Numbered from the stretch's first letter, positions 52,910-63,371 are shown. The stretch is DNA of 64,000 nucleotides from Hoyosella rhizosphaerae (GCF_014643175.1 NZ_BMJH01000002.1:558001-622000); one strand, 5' to 3'. Numbers and translations: made by a program. The notes: generated by a model not told the origin, from the sequence alone.

Positions 52910-54703
52910 GTGCAGACATCGTTAACTGCGCGCAGGTCTGTGCGACAGCGGGGGATCGTTGCCGCTGTTGCAGCAACCGTGCTCGCGGTGACAGGGTGCA
53001 CCGCGAGCCCTCCACCGCCAATTGAGAGCACCGGAACGGTTACTCCCGTGGCGCCTCCAGCGGTGGTGGCGAACGAGATCGTTGTCGCTATCGACGACAT
53101 CGGCTCGGGTTTCAACCCGCACCTGAAATCACATCTGTCGCCCGTCAGCAGAGCAATCGCTGATCTAGTGCTGCCAAGCCCGTTTCGGCCTGTCGTTGAT
53201 CCGGCCAACCCGCAAGGCGTGGCATGGGTTCCCGACCCATCTCTGATTGTTTCGGCAGAAGTTACCTCAGACGGCCTTGGCGACGAGCCATTCACCGTCA
53301 CCTACGTATTGCGTAATGATGCGCAGTGGTCCGATAGCGCCCCGATCGCGGCTGAAGATTTTCTCTATTTATGGCGCCAAATGACGACCCAGCCGGGAGT
53401 GGTCGATCCCGCAGGTTATGACCTCATCGAATCAGTCCGATCTGCCGCCGGTGGAAAAACAGTGGTCGTGGAGTTCGTTGACCCATACCCGGCGTGGCGG
53501 GAACTGTTTACCCATCTCCTGCCTGCGCATTTAATTAAGGATTCTCCTGGGGGCTTCGACTCCGGGCTGACAGACACAATTCCGGTTTCCGGCTCTCGAT
53601 TCCACATCCATCGAGTTGATCGGGGCCGCGACGACATTCGGCTAGAACGAAACGATCGTTTCTGGGATGTTCCTGCAGCTGCCGATCGTATCCACCTGCG
53701 TCGTGGAGGAACCGCTGCGCAAATCGCCGACTCTCTTCGTAGTGACGATGCACAAGTAGCCGAAGTTCATGGTGGAGCTGCGTTGCAGGCTCAGTTATCG
53801 GCTATCCGTGGGGTTAGCACATCTCGCGTGTATCAAACCCGCTCGATGCAACTGACGTTGAACACCAGGGTTGCGCCACTCGACAACAGTCAGGTGCGGC
53901 GCGCGCTCCTAAGCTTCCTCGATACCGACGTGCTAGCAACAGTGGGTGGCGGCGGCACTGCAACCGTGGCGGTTGATGAGGCGCAAGTTCTTCCGCCTTC
54001 GTCGCCGAACTACACGCCTACCGCGCCGAGTCGACTGCGGTTCGAAGACGCAATGGCAATCCTCAGCGACGCCGGATATGCGCTGGTGGATGACGTACTT
54101 CGTGAAGGCGGTGATCCTGCCGCGCCGGCGCTTAATATTGTTTTCGGTGTGCCGGGTGGCGACGAATCCGCACGAGCAGTGGCGAGCACGGCGGCCGATC
54201 AGCTTCGGCAAGTCGGCGTGCAGGCCCGTGTGACGCAGGTTGCCCCTGCACGCTTGTATGGCGAAGCGGCAACGAGCGGGGCAATTGACGCCATCGTTGG
54301 TTGGACTCAAACCGGATTTGACCCCGCGACAGAGTTGGCTTCGCGGTGGCTATGCCCAACTATTGATGGCGATGTCGTCGCCATTCCTCACCAACCGGGA
54401 ACTGATGGCGAGTCTGATAGTGCCCCGATGCGTGACTCAATCCGCGCCCCAAGCAACGTATCTGGGACGTGTGCACCAGAGTTAGCCGAACCCATTTACG
54501 CGGCACTCACTGGCCAAGCGGACGTCTTGGACGTAATCGCAACTGCTGAGCCCGTACTGTGGGACCTCGCAGCTGTCTTGCCGATCATGCAAGACGTCAC
54601 AATGTTCGCCGTCCGAGACACGGTGTCGGGTGTCAATCTGGAACTTCCGGTTCCTGTAGGCGTTTTCGCGGAGGCGTCACTGTGGGCACGACTACCGCAA
54701 TGA
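52910..54703 (+). CDS. lpqW: LpqW-like lipoprotein, family 5 extracellular solute-binding fold
   Basis: 597 residues from GTG 52910, with GGGAGG five bases upstream. Lipoprotein signal ending LAVTGC (Cys near residue 30). The rest has the peptide-binding-protein fold: VTYVLRNDAQWSDSAPIAAE, FDSGLTDTIPVSGSRFHIHR, and FDPATELASRWLCPTIDGD. In mycobacteria LpqW lacks transport function and steers PIM intermediates towards LM/LAM; pimE mutations suppress lpqW loss. Position between typA and mshB is exactly that of Rv1166. The GT87 gene in this window is its expected functional partner. Confidence 0.9.
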   Translation: MQTSLTARRSVRQRGIVAAVAATVLAVTGCTASPPPPIESTGTVTPVAPPAVVANEIVVAIDDIGSGFNPHLKSHLSPVSRAIADLVLPSPFRPVVDPANPQGVAWVPDPSLIVSAEVTSDGLGDEPFTVTYVLRNDAQWSDSAPIAAEDFLYLWRQMTTQPGVVDPAGYDLIESVRSAAGGKTVVVEFVDPYPAWRELFTHLLPAHLIKDSPGGFDSGLTDTIPVSGSRFHIHRVDRGRDDIRLERNDRFWDVPAAADRIHLRRGGTAAQIADSLRSDDAQVAEVHGGAALQAQLSAIRGVSTSRVYQTRSMQLTLNTRVAPLDNSQVRRALLSFLDTDVLATVGGGGTATVAVDEAQVLPPSSPNYTPTAPSRLRFEDAMAILSDAGYALVDDVLREGGDPAAPALNIVFGVPGGDESARAVASTAADQLRQVGVQARVTQVAPARLYGEAATSGAIDAIVGWTQTGFDPATELASRWLCPTIDGDVVAIPHQPGTDGESDSAPMRDSIRAPSNVSGTCAPELAEPIYAALTGQADVLDVIATAEPVLWDLAAVLPIMQDVTMFAVRDTVSGVNLELPVPVGVFAEASLWARLPQ

Positions 54704-55605
54704 CCAATAGGGCCGCTGCATATCCTTCAGGCCGGATCCTGTTTGTGCACGCTCACCCAGATGACGAAACCCTCATCACGGGCGGCACTATCGCGAAGTA
54801 TGTGCGCGAAGGTGCTGACGTGATGGTAGTGACGTGCACACTGGGGGAGGAAGGCGAAGTTATTGGCGACGAGTTCGCGCTGCTGACTTCGGATCAAGCT
54901 GATCAGCTTGGTGGATACCGCGTTCTTGAGCTCAGTCGAGCGTGCTCAGCATTGGCCGGAACTGACGGCGTCGGGACGTTGACGCATCAGTTTCTGGGCG
55001 GCGCTGGGCGGTGGCGTGATTCCGGGATGGCGGGCACCCCCGCTGCCCAGAATCCACGTGCGTTTGTCAACGCTGACATGATGGTGGCAGCGTCAGAGCT
55101 AGCGGCGATAATCTGTGACTTTCAGCCGGACGTGGTGACGACGTACGACCCCAACGGTACCTATGGGCACCCTGATCACATTCGCGCCCATGCCGTCACT
55201 CACGCCGCAGTGGAGCTTGCGGCGAGCGGGCACATGGATCATGTGTGGGACGTGCCGCTGTTGTACTGGAGCGTCATCGGTGAGGAGACGCACCGTCAGG
55301 CGCTGGACAGTGTGGGCGAGGTCCCACGCGACTGGTTGCGTGATACGTCCGGCGGGCTCGGCTTGTTTCCCGATCATCGGATTACCACACGCATTGATAT
55401 ACGCCCATATTTCCGGCAGAAGGTTGAAGCGTTCCGGGCCCACGCAACACAAGTGACGGTCAGTGACGATGGTGCTTCTTTTGCCTTGTCAAACAAGATC
55501 GCGCAACCCATTCTCGGTGAAGAACACTTCGTCCTTGCGCGAACTTCCCCACACGCGACCGCGGACGGTGCTCCTACATCGGAACTACTTGTCCGGAAAG
55601 CGTGA
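54682..55605 (+). CDS. mshB: N-acetyl-GlcN-Ins deacetylase, mycothiol biosynthesis
   Basis: 307 residues from GTG 54682, with GGAGG at 54670-54674; it overlaps the end of lpqW by 22 bp. The zinc site AHPDDETLITGG near 25 (His, Asp-Asp) and the later YGHPDHIRAHAVTHAAVE near 160 define the LmbE-like MshB family. It deacetylates GlcNAc-inositol in the second half of mycothiol synthesis. An Mca (mycothiol S-conjugate amidase) is the paralog to exclude; synteny with Rv1170 favours MshB. Confidence 0.94.
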   Translation: MGTTTAMTNRAAAYPSGRILFVHAHPDDETLITGGTIAKYVREGADVMVVTCTLGEEGEVIGDEFALLTSDQADQLGGYRVLELSRACSALAGTDGVGTLTHQFLGGAGRWRDSGMAGTPAAQNPRAFVNADMMVAASELAAIICDFQPDVVTTYDPNGTYGHPDHIRAHAVTHAAVELAASGHMDHVWDVPLLYWSVIGEETHRQALDSVGEVPRDWLRDTSGGLGLFPDHRITTRIDIRPYFRQKVEAFRAHATQVTVSDDGASFALSNKIAQPILGEEHFVLARTSPHATADGAPTSELLVRKA

Positions 55606-55699
55606 GATGACGGCAGCGCAGGAGCCGTATTCGCTATAAGCTCTCTTCAGCAGTTCACGAAGACCAGTACCCTGTGCAACAACAAGAAAGGCCGATCAT

Positions 55700-55834
55700 A
55701 TGGACATCATTGCTTGGATCCTAGATCCCGCTCAGTTTCAGGTTGAGATCGCCAACGCCTACTGGGGTTCCATCTACGGCGCGGTGGACGACATTAGTTT
55801 CCAGTTGACCCAGATGGGCTACCCACCGCGTTGA
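55700..55834 (+). CDS. 44-residue aromatic, acidic small protein
   Basis: ATG 55700 with AGAAAGG about 8 bases upstream, to TGA 55834. Product MDIIAWILDPAQFQVEIANA then YWGSIYGAVDDISFQLTQMG and YPPR. Two Trp, three Tyr, five acidic residues, one Arg. No signal peptide or Cys. Possible -10 TACCCT near 55668. Like the peptides at 12344 and 17191 it resembles PorA/PorH-type channel peptides in size and character only. It is an extra gene compared with the mshB-Rv1171 order of M. tuberculosis. Confidence 0.6.
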   Translation: MDIIAWILDPAQFQVEIANAYWGSIYGAVDDISFQLTQMGYPPR

Positions 55835-55877
55835 TCTGACTGTCAGCATTGTCAACGCACCCTGTGGAACGAAAGGC

Positions 55878-56384
55878 ATGAGGCCAGCCGTGGTAGCTCC
55901 CAAACCGAAAAAGGTAGCCGCGCCACGTCCTCAATGGAAGCGGACGTCGATGTCGTGGCAGACGCAGAAGCCTCGGCCCGTGTACGAGCCACACGTCATC
56001 GACAATTACGTTACTGGCGTTCTCGCTGTTAACGGACTACTGCTTGGCGTGCTCTGCGTTCTTCTTCTCCCCAGTTACTGGGGTGAGGTGCCATTTCCGT
56101 ACTCGGTGCTTTTTGCTGCGATCGGGAATATTGTCTTATTAGAACTAGCGCTGCGTATCGGCTATTCGCTGAAACGAGCTGTGGTTCCTGTCGCGGTGTG
56201 GACCGGGGTAGTGCTCCTAGCATTCCTGGGCGGACCAGGCGGGTCCACACTGATACCCACACAAGACCCGCGAGGGCTTTTTCTCCTCATAGGCGGATTA
56301 GTTCCCGTTGGGTTTTGGATGTTCCGCGAGGCGATGCAACAGGTTGGTCCGGATCCTTCTGCCGCGCGCAAATCAGCTAGGTGA
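55878..56384 (+). CDS. Conserved membrane protein, Rv1171-like
   Basis: 168 residues from ATG 55878 or GTG 55890. A basic N-terminus with VAPKPKKVAAPRPQWKRTSM, then four membrane segments from residue ~45 to 155 (VLAVNGLLLGVLCVLLLPSY first). Unknown function; the corresponding mycobacterial gene lies next to mshB. Its end overlaps the convergent PH-domain gene by 8 bp. Confidence 0.75.
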   Translation: MRPAVVAPKPKKVAAPRPQWKRTSMSWQTQKPRPVYEPHVIDNYVTGVLAVNGLLLGVLCVLLLPSYWGEVPFPYSVLFAAIGNIVLLELALRIGYSLKRAVVPVAVWTGVVLLAFLGGPGGSTLIPTQDPRGLFLLIGGLVPVGFWMFREAMQQVGPDPSAARKSAR

Positions 56385-58122
56385 TGTGGCGCAGGGAGTC
56401 TGTCATGCCCGGCGTCACTTGCTCAATCAGCGCCCAAGTCTGGGTCATTGGGATATCGATAACCATGTAGGCGCTCGCCCCGGCTGGGGTGGCAGCAACG
56501 AGTGTTGCTAGCCCAGCGCGGCGTTGGAAGAACGTCTGTTGGATTGTCCATCCAATGATTCCTTGAGCCGCAACGACATCGCGGGCGCGCATCAACGACC
56601 CACTGCGGCAGACAAGCCAACCTGCTGGTGCGGCATGCCCCAGCGACCGGTACCGATCTATGCCAAGTGGCACGGAAGCGACGAAGAACAGTCCGCCTAG
56701 TGTCCAACCCCACCACTGGATTTCAACGAACTGCTGGTGAGCTATCCAGAGTCCAGCTAGGACGATGATAGGTGCGAGCATTGCGCGGAACATCCGGCGG
56801 CGAAACGCTGCAGGTCCGTGTGGCTTCAGGGGAACTGTAGCCAATGTTTCGTCGTAGAGAACTTCGCTGGCCACGCTATGCGTGCGGCTCCTCGGTGCAT
56901 CAGGAAGGATGAGGGAGGATTCGCCGGAACCGCTAGAAATCCCGGTCATGATGGCACGAACTCGACCAGCGCCGACCAGGCGTAACAACAGCGGTTCTTC
57001 AATGGTGACGCCCCGCAGCCTACGACGGTCGAGTGTGCTTTCGCGTGTGCTCAACAGGCCATGTTTGACCCGCAACGTGCGCCCGTCGTCGTGCAGCGTG
57101 AAGCCGGAGAATGTGATGAAATAGCGGGCCATCGCGATGATGCTTGCCGCGATAAGGATGGCGATCACTCCGATTGCCGCAGCAACGATCGGTCCGATTT
57201 GTTCGGCGAACTCAGCCGAGTTGATCACAATGTCTGATCGAACGATGCGGTCGATGGCGGCACCGGATTGGAACAGCAGGCCGAAACCTGCCGCTAGTGC
57301 GACGACGCCGGTGAAGCTGAGAGGCGCATAGCGTGTCCATTTTGGAGTCCACTTGGCGAGCTCGGGGCCGTCAGAAACGTCGAGTGGCGTTTCCGCCGCT
57401 GCGTCACTTTCGGGCGAGTCGGTGTCTTCCGCGCGCCCGCCGGCAAGGAGGATAGATCGTAGCTCAGGAACGCTTTCCGACGGGATTGCGTCGAGTTCAA
57501 AACTCGATCCACCGCCAAGTGCGCCGGAACTTTGACCAGTGCCGATGCGTAGCACGGACAGCTTGAGGAGCCGATGCAGAACGGTGGCCCGCACATCGAC
57601 TGATCGCACACGTGACCGCGGAATGGACAGCACATTGCGGCGGAGCAGGCCAGTCTTCAGCTGGACGTGTTCGGGTCCGACACGGTAGCGCGTGGTGATC
57701 CAGTCGATCGCGGCGATGTAGACGAACGCGAATACGGCGATGAGTATCCACATCGGGTTGCCGGTTTGCGCACCCAAAATGAGTGGAACGATGATCGCGG
57801 GAAGCGCGCGTACACCTGCCGTGATCGGTTTGACGAAGAGCATGCGTGGATCGAGTTGCTGCCACGGAACGTCGTCATCGCATGAGGGCTGCCCAGGTTG
57901 GGTGGGGAGCCACGATGGCCGCGCGGTGAGGAAGCATTGCGGGAGCGGTGCGGGGTCGAAGATGACGCGTGGGTACGGGGGCCGAAACAGCGGCCACACG
58001 GACGGAGGTGCGGACTCTTGCCATCCATTCTCGTTCCATCCGGCTTCGTCCGCGCCCACTGGTTTCCAACCGGGTGGTGGCGGCGGGTTATCCGGGCCGT
58101 AGGAGTGATAGGGGCCGGTCAC
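56377..58122 (-). CDS. PH-domain membrane protein, large (YdbT-like)
   Basis: 581 residues. Proline-rich N-terminus (DNPPPPPGWKPVGADEAGW), six or so membrane segments in three pairs, and three copies of the bacterial PH domain (bPH_2, DUF304), each marked by a block such as VLSIPRSRVRSVDVRATVLH near 190 and STLDRRRLRGVTIEEPLLLR near 370. Start GTG overlaps the stop of the smaller PH gene. YdbS/YdbT pairs are membrane proteins of unknown function, linked in Bacillus to resistance to membrane-active peptides. Confidence 0.88.
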   Translation of the reverse strand: MTGPYHSYGPDNPPPPPGWKPVGADEAGWNENGWQESAPPSVWPLFRPPYPRVIFDPAPLPQCFLTARPSWLPTQPGQPSCDDDVPWQQLDPRMLFVKPITAGVRALPAIIVPLILGAQTGNPMWILIAVFAFVYIAAIDWITTRYRVGPEHVQLKTGLLRRNVLSIPRSRVRSVDVRATVLHRLLKLSVLRIGTGQSSGALGGGSSFELDAIPSESVPELRSILLAGGRAEDTDSPESDAAAETPLDVSDGPELAKWTPKWTRYAPLSFTGVVALAAGFGLLFQSGAAIDRIVRSDIVINSAEFAEQIGPIVAAAIGVIAILIAASIIAMARYFITFSGFTLHDDGRTLRVKHGLLSTRESTLDRRRLRGVTIEEPLLLRLVGAGRVRAIMTGISSGSGESSLILPDAPRSRTHSVASEVLYDETLATVPLKPHGPAAFRRRMFRAMLAPIIVLAGLWIAHQQFVEIQWWGWTLGGLFFVASVPLGIDRYRSLGHAAPAGWLVCRSGSLMRARDVVAAQGIIGWTIQQTFFQRRAGLATLVAATPAGASAYMVIDIPMTQTWALIEQVTPGMTDSLRHIT

Positions 58123-58619
58123 GTCGCATCACCGCGGGTGCGTGAGGCTACATCCGTCAGTTCGCGCACAGTCCGGTCAGCAACCTCAACGTCCAGAGCT
58201 GGAATCGTGACGGCCCCCGCGGACGATGCGGTTGTCACGGTGACGGTTGCCAGGCCTAGGAACCGGTCTACTGGGCCACGTGTTGTATCCACCGTTTGGA
58301 TACGTGAAATTGGTGCGATTCTGCGTTCTTGTGTGAACCAGCCTTGGCGCGTGTACACGGCATCACTGGTCACCTCCCACCTATGTACGCGATATCTCCA
58401 CAGTGGAACACCAATGATGTGCAGCGGTGCGAGGATTAATGTTGCACCTGCTGCGACGAGGTGCCAGGTAGATGTGGCGTCCGCCGAAAGGTTCGCCCAT
58501 ACCCCTTGGGCCATGATGAGGAAAGCCCAGAAGATTGCAATGCCTGATGCCCACATCAACGGCGCTTTTGTGCTGGGTCGCCACGCAGGGTCCGCTACGT
58601 GAACTGGAGTGGTTGTCAC
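58119..58619 (-). CDS. PH-domain membrane protein, small (YdbS-like)
   Basis: 166 residues from GTG 58619, chosen because AAGGAA lies 9 bases upstream; the GTG at 58628 sits right against that site. Two membrane segments (MWASGIAIFWAFLIMAQGVW and a following helix) then one PH domain with RRIAPISRIQTVDTTRGPVD. It forms a coupled pair with the large PH gene. Some mycobacteria have a gene of this kind next to fbiC. Confidence 0.87.
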   Translation of the reverse strand: MTTTPVHVADPAWRPSTKAPLMWASGIAIFWAFLIMAQGVWANLSADATSTWHLVAAGATLILAPLHIIGVPLWRYRVHRWEVTSDAVYTRQGWFTQERRIAPISRIQTVDTTRGPVDRFLGLATVTVTTASSAGAVTIPALDVEVADRTVRELTDVASRTRGDAT

Positions 58620-58775
58620 AGCACTCACTTCCTTGGAGGTTCTGTTTAGTCTGATTTCACTACACGCGGAAACTAGGTCTTATGCGCCTCCAGACGTGCG
58701 TGGATCACACCGTCTTACTATTCGACTTTACGTTCCATCAGTGCTGTCCGCTGGTAGCGGTGCTGTGTTTAGAGC

Positions 58776-61409
58776 ATGATCGGAAGGGTGATGTCTCACA
58801 CCCCAGATTTTCCTGATCAGCAAGGTCCCTCACACTCGGCGATCCGTCGAGTTCTACGCCGGGCACGCGATGGTGTTGTACTGAATGCGGCAGAGGCAGC
58901 GGTGGCGTTGCAAATGCGAGGGGACGACCTGGCGGATCTGTGTGCGTCTGCTACTCGTGTCCGTGACGCGGGACTGCGCGCGGCGTATCCGCACCGGGAT
59001 CAGCAACTCCCCATTACGTACTCGCGCAAAGTGTTTATCCCGTTGACGAGATTGTGCCGCGATAAATGTCACTACTGCACATTTGTGACAGTGCCGGGCA
59101 AGTTGCGGTCGGCGGGGGAGTCGCTGTTTCTTGATCCGGACGATGTTGTCGAGATTGCTCGGCGCGGCGCAGCTATGGGCTGTAAGGAAGCGCTTTTCAC
59201 ACTTGGTGATCGCCCAGAAGATCGGTGGCCTGAGGCACGTGAGTGGCTTGAATCGCGCGGATATAATTCGACGCTAGAGTACGTCCGAGCGATGGCGATT
59301 CGGGTCTTGGAAGAAACTGGTCTACTTCCACATCTCAATCCAGGTGTTATGTCGTGGGAAGAGATCTCCCAGTTGAAGCCCGTTGCGCCGTCAATGGGCA
59401 TGATGTTGGAGACGACGTCGCGCCGCTTATTCACAACTCCAGGCGAGTGCCACTATGGCAGTCCTGATAAGGACCCGGACGTGCGACTGCAGGTTCTCCA
59501 CGATGCTGGCAGGCTCGCTGTCCCCTTCACTACGGGCATCCTGGTCGGTATCGGTGAAACTGCGGAGGAACGAGCAGAGTCCATTTTCGCCCTGCGGTCA
59601 GTGCACAAGGAATATGGGCACATCCAGGAAGTCATAGTGCAGAACTTTCGGGCCAAACCAGACACAGCCATGCGTGCTGTTCCTGATGCGGACATTGATG
59701 AGTTCGTCGCGGCGGTAGCGGTCACTCGACTGGTGATGGGGCCAGGAATGCGGGTGCAAGCCCCACCGAACCTTGTATCGCCTGATGAGTGTCGCGCGCT
59801 GATCAGCGCGGGGATTGACGACTGGGGTGGGGTCTCGCCGTTGACGCCAGACCACGTCAACCCTGAACGGCCGTGGCCGGAGTTGGATGCGCTTGCTGAA
59901 CTCACAGCGGACTGCGGTTACCAGTTGACTGAACGGGTTACCGCGCATGCGGAGTTTGTGCGTCGCGGCGGAGGCTGGATCGACCCTCGGTTGCATCCGC
60001 ACGTGCAGGCGCTCACCGATGCGGCCACTGGATTAGCCCGCGATGTTAATCCCACGGGATTACCGTGGCAGGAGCCTGACCCTCAGTGGATTCCGCTGGG
60101 GCGAACTGACTTGAACGACGATATCGACATCGCAGGGCGGAGAAGTGAACACCGCAGCGACCTTGACACCGCATTCGGTGACTGGGCTACTGTGCGTCAG
60201 CGCGCTGAGGCGATCTCGGAGAGCCAGGTTGATAACGGCCACGATGAAGGTCCGCGCGTATCCGAGCGTCTCGATCAGTCTGTGCTTGCTGCACTGCGGC
60301 GTGCCGAGCAAAATCCAGCAGGTCTAAGTGACGATGACTACGTGGCCCTTGCAAGTGCGAGCGGGTCGGCTCTTGATGCGGTGGCGAAATTCGCTGATCA
60401 ACTACGCTTCGAGACCAATGGCAACGACGTGACGTACGTCGTCAACCGGAACATCAACTTCACGAACATTTGCTACACAGGTTGTCGGTTCTGCGCTTTC
60501 GCCCAGCGTAAAGGGGACGCTGATGCGTTCACCTTGTCCACGGAGCAGGTCGCAGACCGGGCGTTCGAAGCCCACCAGGCCGGTGCGACTGAGGTATGCA
60601 TGCAGGGCGGCATCGATCCTGAATTGCCGGTGACTGCATATGCGGATCTTGTTCGGGCAATCAAAGACCGCGTGCCGACGATGCATGTCCACGCCTTTAG
60701 CCCGATGGAAATTGTCAATGGAGCGTCACGCAATGGCACAACCGTGCGGGAATGGCTCACAGAACTACGATCGGCTGGGCTAGACACCATTCCAGGCACG
60801 GCTGCGGAAATCCTCGACGATGAGGTGCGCTGGATCCTCACCAAGGGCAAATTGCCTGCCCGGACATGGATTGATGTCGTCACCACAGCGCACGAGGTGG
60901 GACTTAAGTCCAGCTCAACGATGATGTACGGGCATGTCGATGCGCCGCATCATTGGGTTGGCCATCTTCGTGTTCTTCAGCGAATTCAGGACAACACGGG
61001 TGGGTTTACTGAGTTTGTGCCGCTTCCATTTGTGCACCATAGTGCTCCGTTGTATCTAGCTGGGGCCTCACGGCCTGGGCCCACGATCAGGGAGAACCGA
61101 GCTGTTCATGCGCTTGCCCGAATAATGCTGCACGGCCGCATTCCTAATATCCAGACCAGTTGGGTCAAGCTTGGAATTACGGGAACACAGGCGATGTTGC
61201 AAGGCGGCGCAAACGACCTCGGTGGAACCTTGATGGAAGAGACGATCTCCAGGATGGCTGGTTCGGAACACGGCTCCGCCAAGACCGTCTCGGAACTCCG
61301 TGCGATCGCGGAAGAAATAGGGCGTATGCCAGTTGAGCGCACCACAACTTATGGCATACCGCCGAAAACAAAGGCCCACGATTTTCAGCCTGAGACGTCG
61401 CGCAGGTAG
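58776..61409 (+). CDS. fbiC: FO synthase (7,8-didemethyl-8-hydroxy-5-deazariboflavin synthase)
   Basis: 877 residues, start ATG 58776 or 58791. A fusion of CofG and CofH radical SAM enzymes: first cluster [11 protein letters not shown] near residue 97 and second [16 protein letters not shown] near 567, each followed by family blocks ([40 protein letters not shown]). It makes the chromophore of coenzyme F420 from a tyrosine and a flavin precursor. Same place as Rv1173. Other F420 genes (fbiA, fbiB, cofE) are outside the window. Confidence 0.97.
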   Translation: MIGRVMSHTPDFPDQQGPSHSAIRRVLRRARDGVVLNAAEAAVALQMRGDDLADLCASATRVRDAGLRAAYPHRDQQLPITYSRKVFIPLTRLCRDKCHYCTFVTVPGKLRSAGESLFLDPDDVVEIARRGAAMGCKEALFTLGDRPEDRWPEAREWLESRGYNSTLEYVRAMAIRVLEETGLLPHLNPGVMSWEEISQLKPVAPSMGMMLETTSRRLFTTPGECHYGSPDKDPDVRLQVLHDAGRLAVPFTTGILVGIGETAEERAESIFALRSVHKEYGHIQEVIVQNFRAKPDTAMRAVPDADIDEFVAAVAVTRLVMGPGMRVQAPPNLVSPDECRALISAGIDDWGGVSPLTPDHVNPERPWPELDALAELTADCGYQLTERVTAHAEFVRRGGGWIDPRLHPHVQALTDAATGLARDVNPTGLPWQEPDPQWIPLGRTDLNDDIDIAGRRSEHRSDLDTAFGDWATVRQRAEAISESQVDNGHDEGPRVSERLDQSVLAALRRAEQNPAGLSDDDYVALASASGSALDAVAKFADQLRFETNGNDVTYVVNRNINFTNICYTGCRFCAFAQRKGDADAFTLSTEQVADRAFEAHQAGATEVCMQGGIDPELPVTAYADLVRAIKDRVPTMHVHAFSPMEIVNGASRNGTTVREWLTELRSAGLDTIPGTAAEILDDEVRWILTKGKLPARTWIDVVTTAHEVGLKSSSTMMYGHVDAPHHWVGHLRVLQRIQDNTGGFTEFVPLPFVHHSAPLYLAGASRPGPTIRENRAVHALARIMLHGRIPNIQTSWVKLGITGTQAMLQGGANDLGGTLMEETISRMAGSEHGSAKTVSELRAIAEEIGRMPVERTTTYGIPPKTKAHDFQPETSRR

Positions 61410-61503
61410 GCTAGACCTCGGTGCTCTGCACAGCCCGTAGAGCACACCAGACCAAGATTGGCCAAGAGTACGATGGCCAGGCGAGTAGGACAGGAGAACT
61501 GCT

Positions 61504-61827
61504 GTGACGTATGTCATCGCAGAACCATGCGTCGACGTCCTCGACAAGGCATGCATCGAGGAATGCCCTGTCGATTGCATTTACGAGGGCGATCGGATGT
61601 TGTACATCCACCCCGATGAATGCGTGGATTGCGGGGCATGTGAACCTGTCTGTCCAGTTGAGGCGATCTTCTACGAAGATGACGTGCCCGACGAGTGGGA
61701 CGAGTACGTGCAAGCCAACGTCGACTTCTTCGATGATCTCGGTTCCCCGGGTGGCGCAGCGAAGGTGGGAAAGAAGTCCTTCGACCCCGCGTTTATCAAG
61801 CAACTTCCCGCAATGAACGAGGAGTAA
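61504..61827 (+). CDS. fdxA: 7Fe ferredoxin
   Basis: 107 residues from GTG 61504, with AGGAG eight bases upstream. N-terminal half has [20 protein letters not shown] and [20 protein letters not shown], the pattern of one 3Fe-4S and one 4Fe-4S cluster, followed by the acidic [20 protein letters not shown]. Cytosolic electron carrier, probably for radical SAM or oxidoreductase partners. Same place as Rv1177 (fdxC), one base from the next gene. Confidence 0.95.
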   Translation: MTYVIAEPCVDVLDKACIEECPVDCIYEGDRMLYIHPDECVDCGACEPVCPVEAIFYEDDVPDEWDEYVQANVDFFDDLGSPGGAAKVGKKSFDPAFIKQLPAMNEE

Positions 61828-61828
61828 G

Positions 61829-62932
61829 GTGCACCGCACACCGGTCGCGCAAACCTTGCCGGACTTTCCGTGGGATTCACTTGCGGATGCAAAAAGTCTC
61901 GCCCAGTCGCATCCCGACGGAATTGTGGATCTGTCCGTCGGGACGCCGGTAGACCCAGTGGCACCGGTTATTCAGTCGGCACTATCGTCCGTAGCTTCGG
62001 TTCCCGGCTACCCAACGACGCATGGGACGATCGAATTCCGCGAAGCCGCCGCGAAGTCTATGGAGCGTCGCTACGGCATTGCGGGAATCGACCCGGCTGC
62101 CGTTTTGCCCGCGATTGGCACCAAAGAAATGATCGCGTGGTTGCCGAGGCTGCTCGCCGTTCAGGCAGGCGATACCGTGGTGATACCCGAACTGGCGTAT
62201 CCCACGTACGAGGTCGGTGCGCTACTTGCCGGTGCAAGTGTTCTTCGTGCCGACAGTACTGTCGCGATCGGCCCTCAACGGGTTTCGATGATTTTTCTTA
62301 ATTCGCCATCAAACCCCACAGGGCGCGTACTCGGTGTTGATCACCTTCGCAAGGTGGTGGATTGGGCCCGCGAACGCGGCATCATTGTCGTTTCCGACGA
62401 GTGCTATCTCGGACTGGGATGGGACACCCAACCAGTTTCCGTGCTTGATCCTGCAGTGTGCGGAGGCAACCTCGACGGGTTGCTCGCAGTCCACTCACTG
62501 TCTAAAACCTCCAACTTGGCCAGCTACCGGGCTGGTTTTGTTGTCGGAGACCCCGAACTTGTCGGCGACTTACTTGCGGTTCGCAAGCATGCGGGGATGA
62601 TGGTTCCACTTCCAATCCAGGCGGCAGCCACAGCGGCGATGGCCAACGATGAGCATGAAGCCGAGCAGAAGGAACGCTACCGCCGCCGTCGAACCATCCT
62701 GCTTGAGGCTGTCCGGTCGGCGGGATTCACCGTTGATTACTCCGAGGCCGGTCTCTATCTGTGGGCTACACGCGACGAGCCCTGTCGTGACACCGTCCAG
62801 TGGCTCGCAGAGCGCGGAATCCTTGCTGCGCCTGGGGAGTTTTACGGCCCCACTGGCAATAAACACGTCCGAATCGCGCTCACCGCGAGCGATGAACGCA
62901 TCAACACCGCCGCGCACAGGATTTCTGCTTAG
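61829..62932 (+). CDS. dapC: Succinyldiaminopimelate aminotransferase
   Basis: 367 residues from GTG 61829, right behind the ferredoxin gene. Class I/II aminotransferase: TLPDFPWDSLADAKSLAQSH near the start is typical of DapC; LNSPSNPTGRVLGVDHL (near 154), VVSDECYLGLGWDTQPVSVL and the PLP Lys in HSLSKTSNLASYRAGFVVG near 230. Provides LL-diaminopimelate for lysine and peptidoglycan. Equivalent to Rv1178, next to fdxC. Confidence 0.92.
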   Translation: MHRTPVAQTLPDFPWDSLADAKSLAQSHPDGIVDLSVGTPVDPVAPVIQSALSSVASVPGYPTTHGTIEFREAAAKSMERRYGIAGIDPAAVLPAIGTKEMIAWLPRLLAVQAGDTVVIPELAYPTYEVGALLAGASVLRADSTVAIGPQRVSMIFLNSPSNPTGRVLGVDHLRKVVDWARERGIIVVSDECYLGLGWDTQPVSVLDPAVCGGNLDGLLAVHSLSKTSNLASYRAGFVVGDPELVGDLLAVRKHAGMMVPLPIQAAATAAMANDEHEAEQKERYRRRRTILLEAVRSAGFTVDYSEAGLYLWATRDEPCRDTVQWLAERGILAAPGEFYGPTGNKHVRIALTASDERINTAAHRISA

Positions 62933-63005
62933 GGTTCAAAACCCTGGCATTAGTGCGCTCCACTGCATTGCGCGGTACGGTGCTCATGGTAAGAGGAGGA
63001 CTGAC

Positions 63006-63371
63006 ATGGTGTTGCCACTGATCCCTATTGCAGTGGGAGTTGGGGTCGCCGCATTTGGTGCGGGAAGAAAATTCTTGAAAAACCTGGAAGTCACTAGGGC
63101 CGCAGACGAGGCAAAAGCGCAGGCGAGAGGTTCTTATCTCCAGCTCGCGTTCGCTGTGGACACAATTCGACACGATAATGACGAAGTCGCCGCTGAGCAC
63201 CTCGCGAGCGCAAAGGAATGCCTCGACAACGCCCGCGTTATGCTCAATGTTGCTACCACAGTAGAGGCTGCGGTTTCAGCCCAGGGCGTCATTACTGAGG
63301 GGTTTGAGCACATCGAACTGGCGTGCTCGGCACTGGGAATTGAGCCGCCACAGCGTTTTACTGAAATCTGA
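63006..63371 (+). CDS. Small protein with N-terminal hydrophobic segment
   Basis: 121 residues from ATG 63006, with AGGAGG at 62994-62999. Residues 2-20 are hydrophobic (LPLIPIAVGVGVAAFGAG), then a charged helical domain (AADEAKAQARGSYLQLAFAV and AEHLASAKECLDNARVML). No family recognised. The next gene starts one base after its stop, so it shares an operon with the acyl-CoA synthetase. Confidence 0.75.
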   Translation: MVLPLIPIAVGVGVAAFGAGRKFLKNLEVTRAADEAKAQARGSYLQLAFAVDTIRHDNDEVAAEHLASAKECLDNARVMLNVATTVEAAVSAQGVITEGFEHIELACSALGIEPPQRFTEI

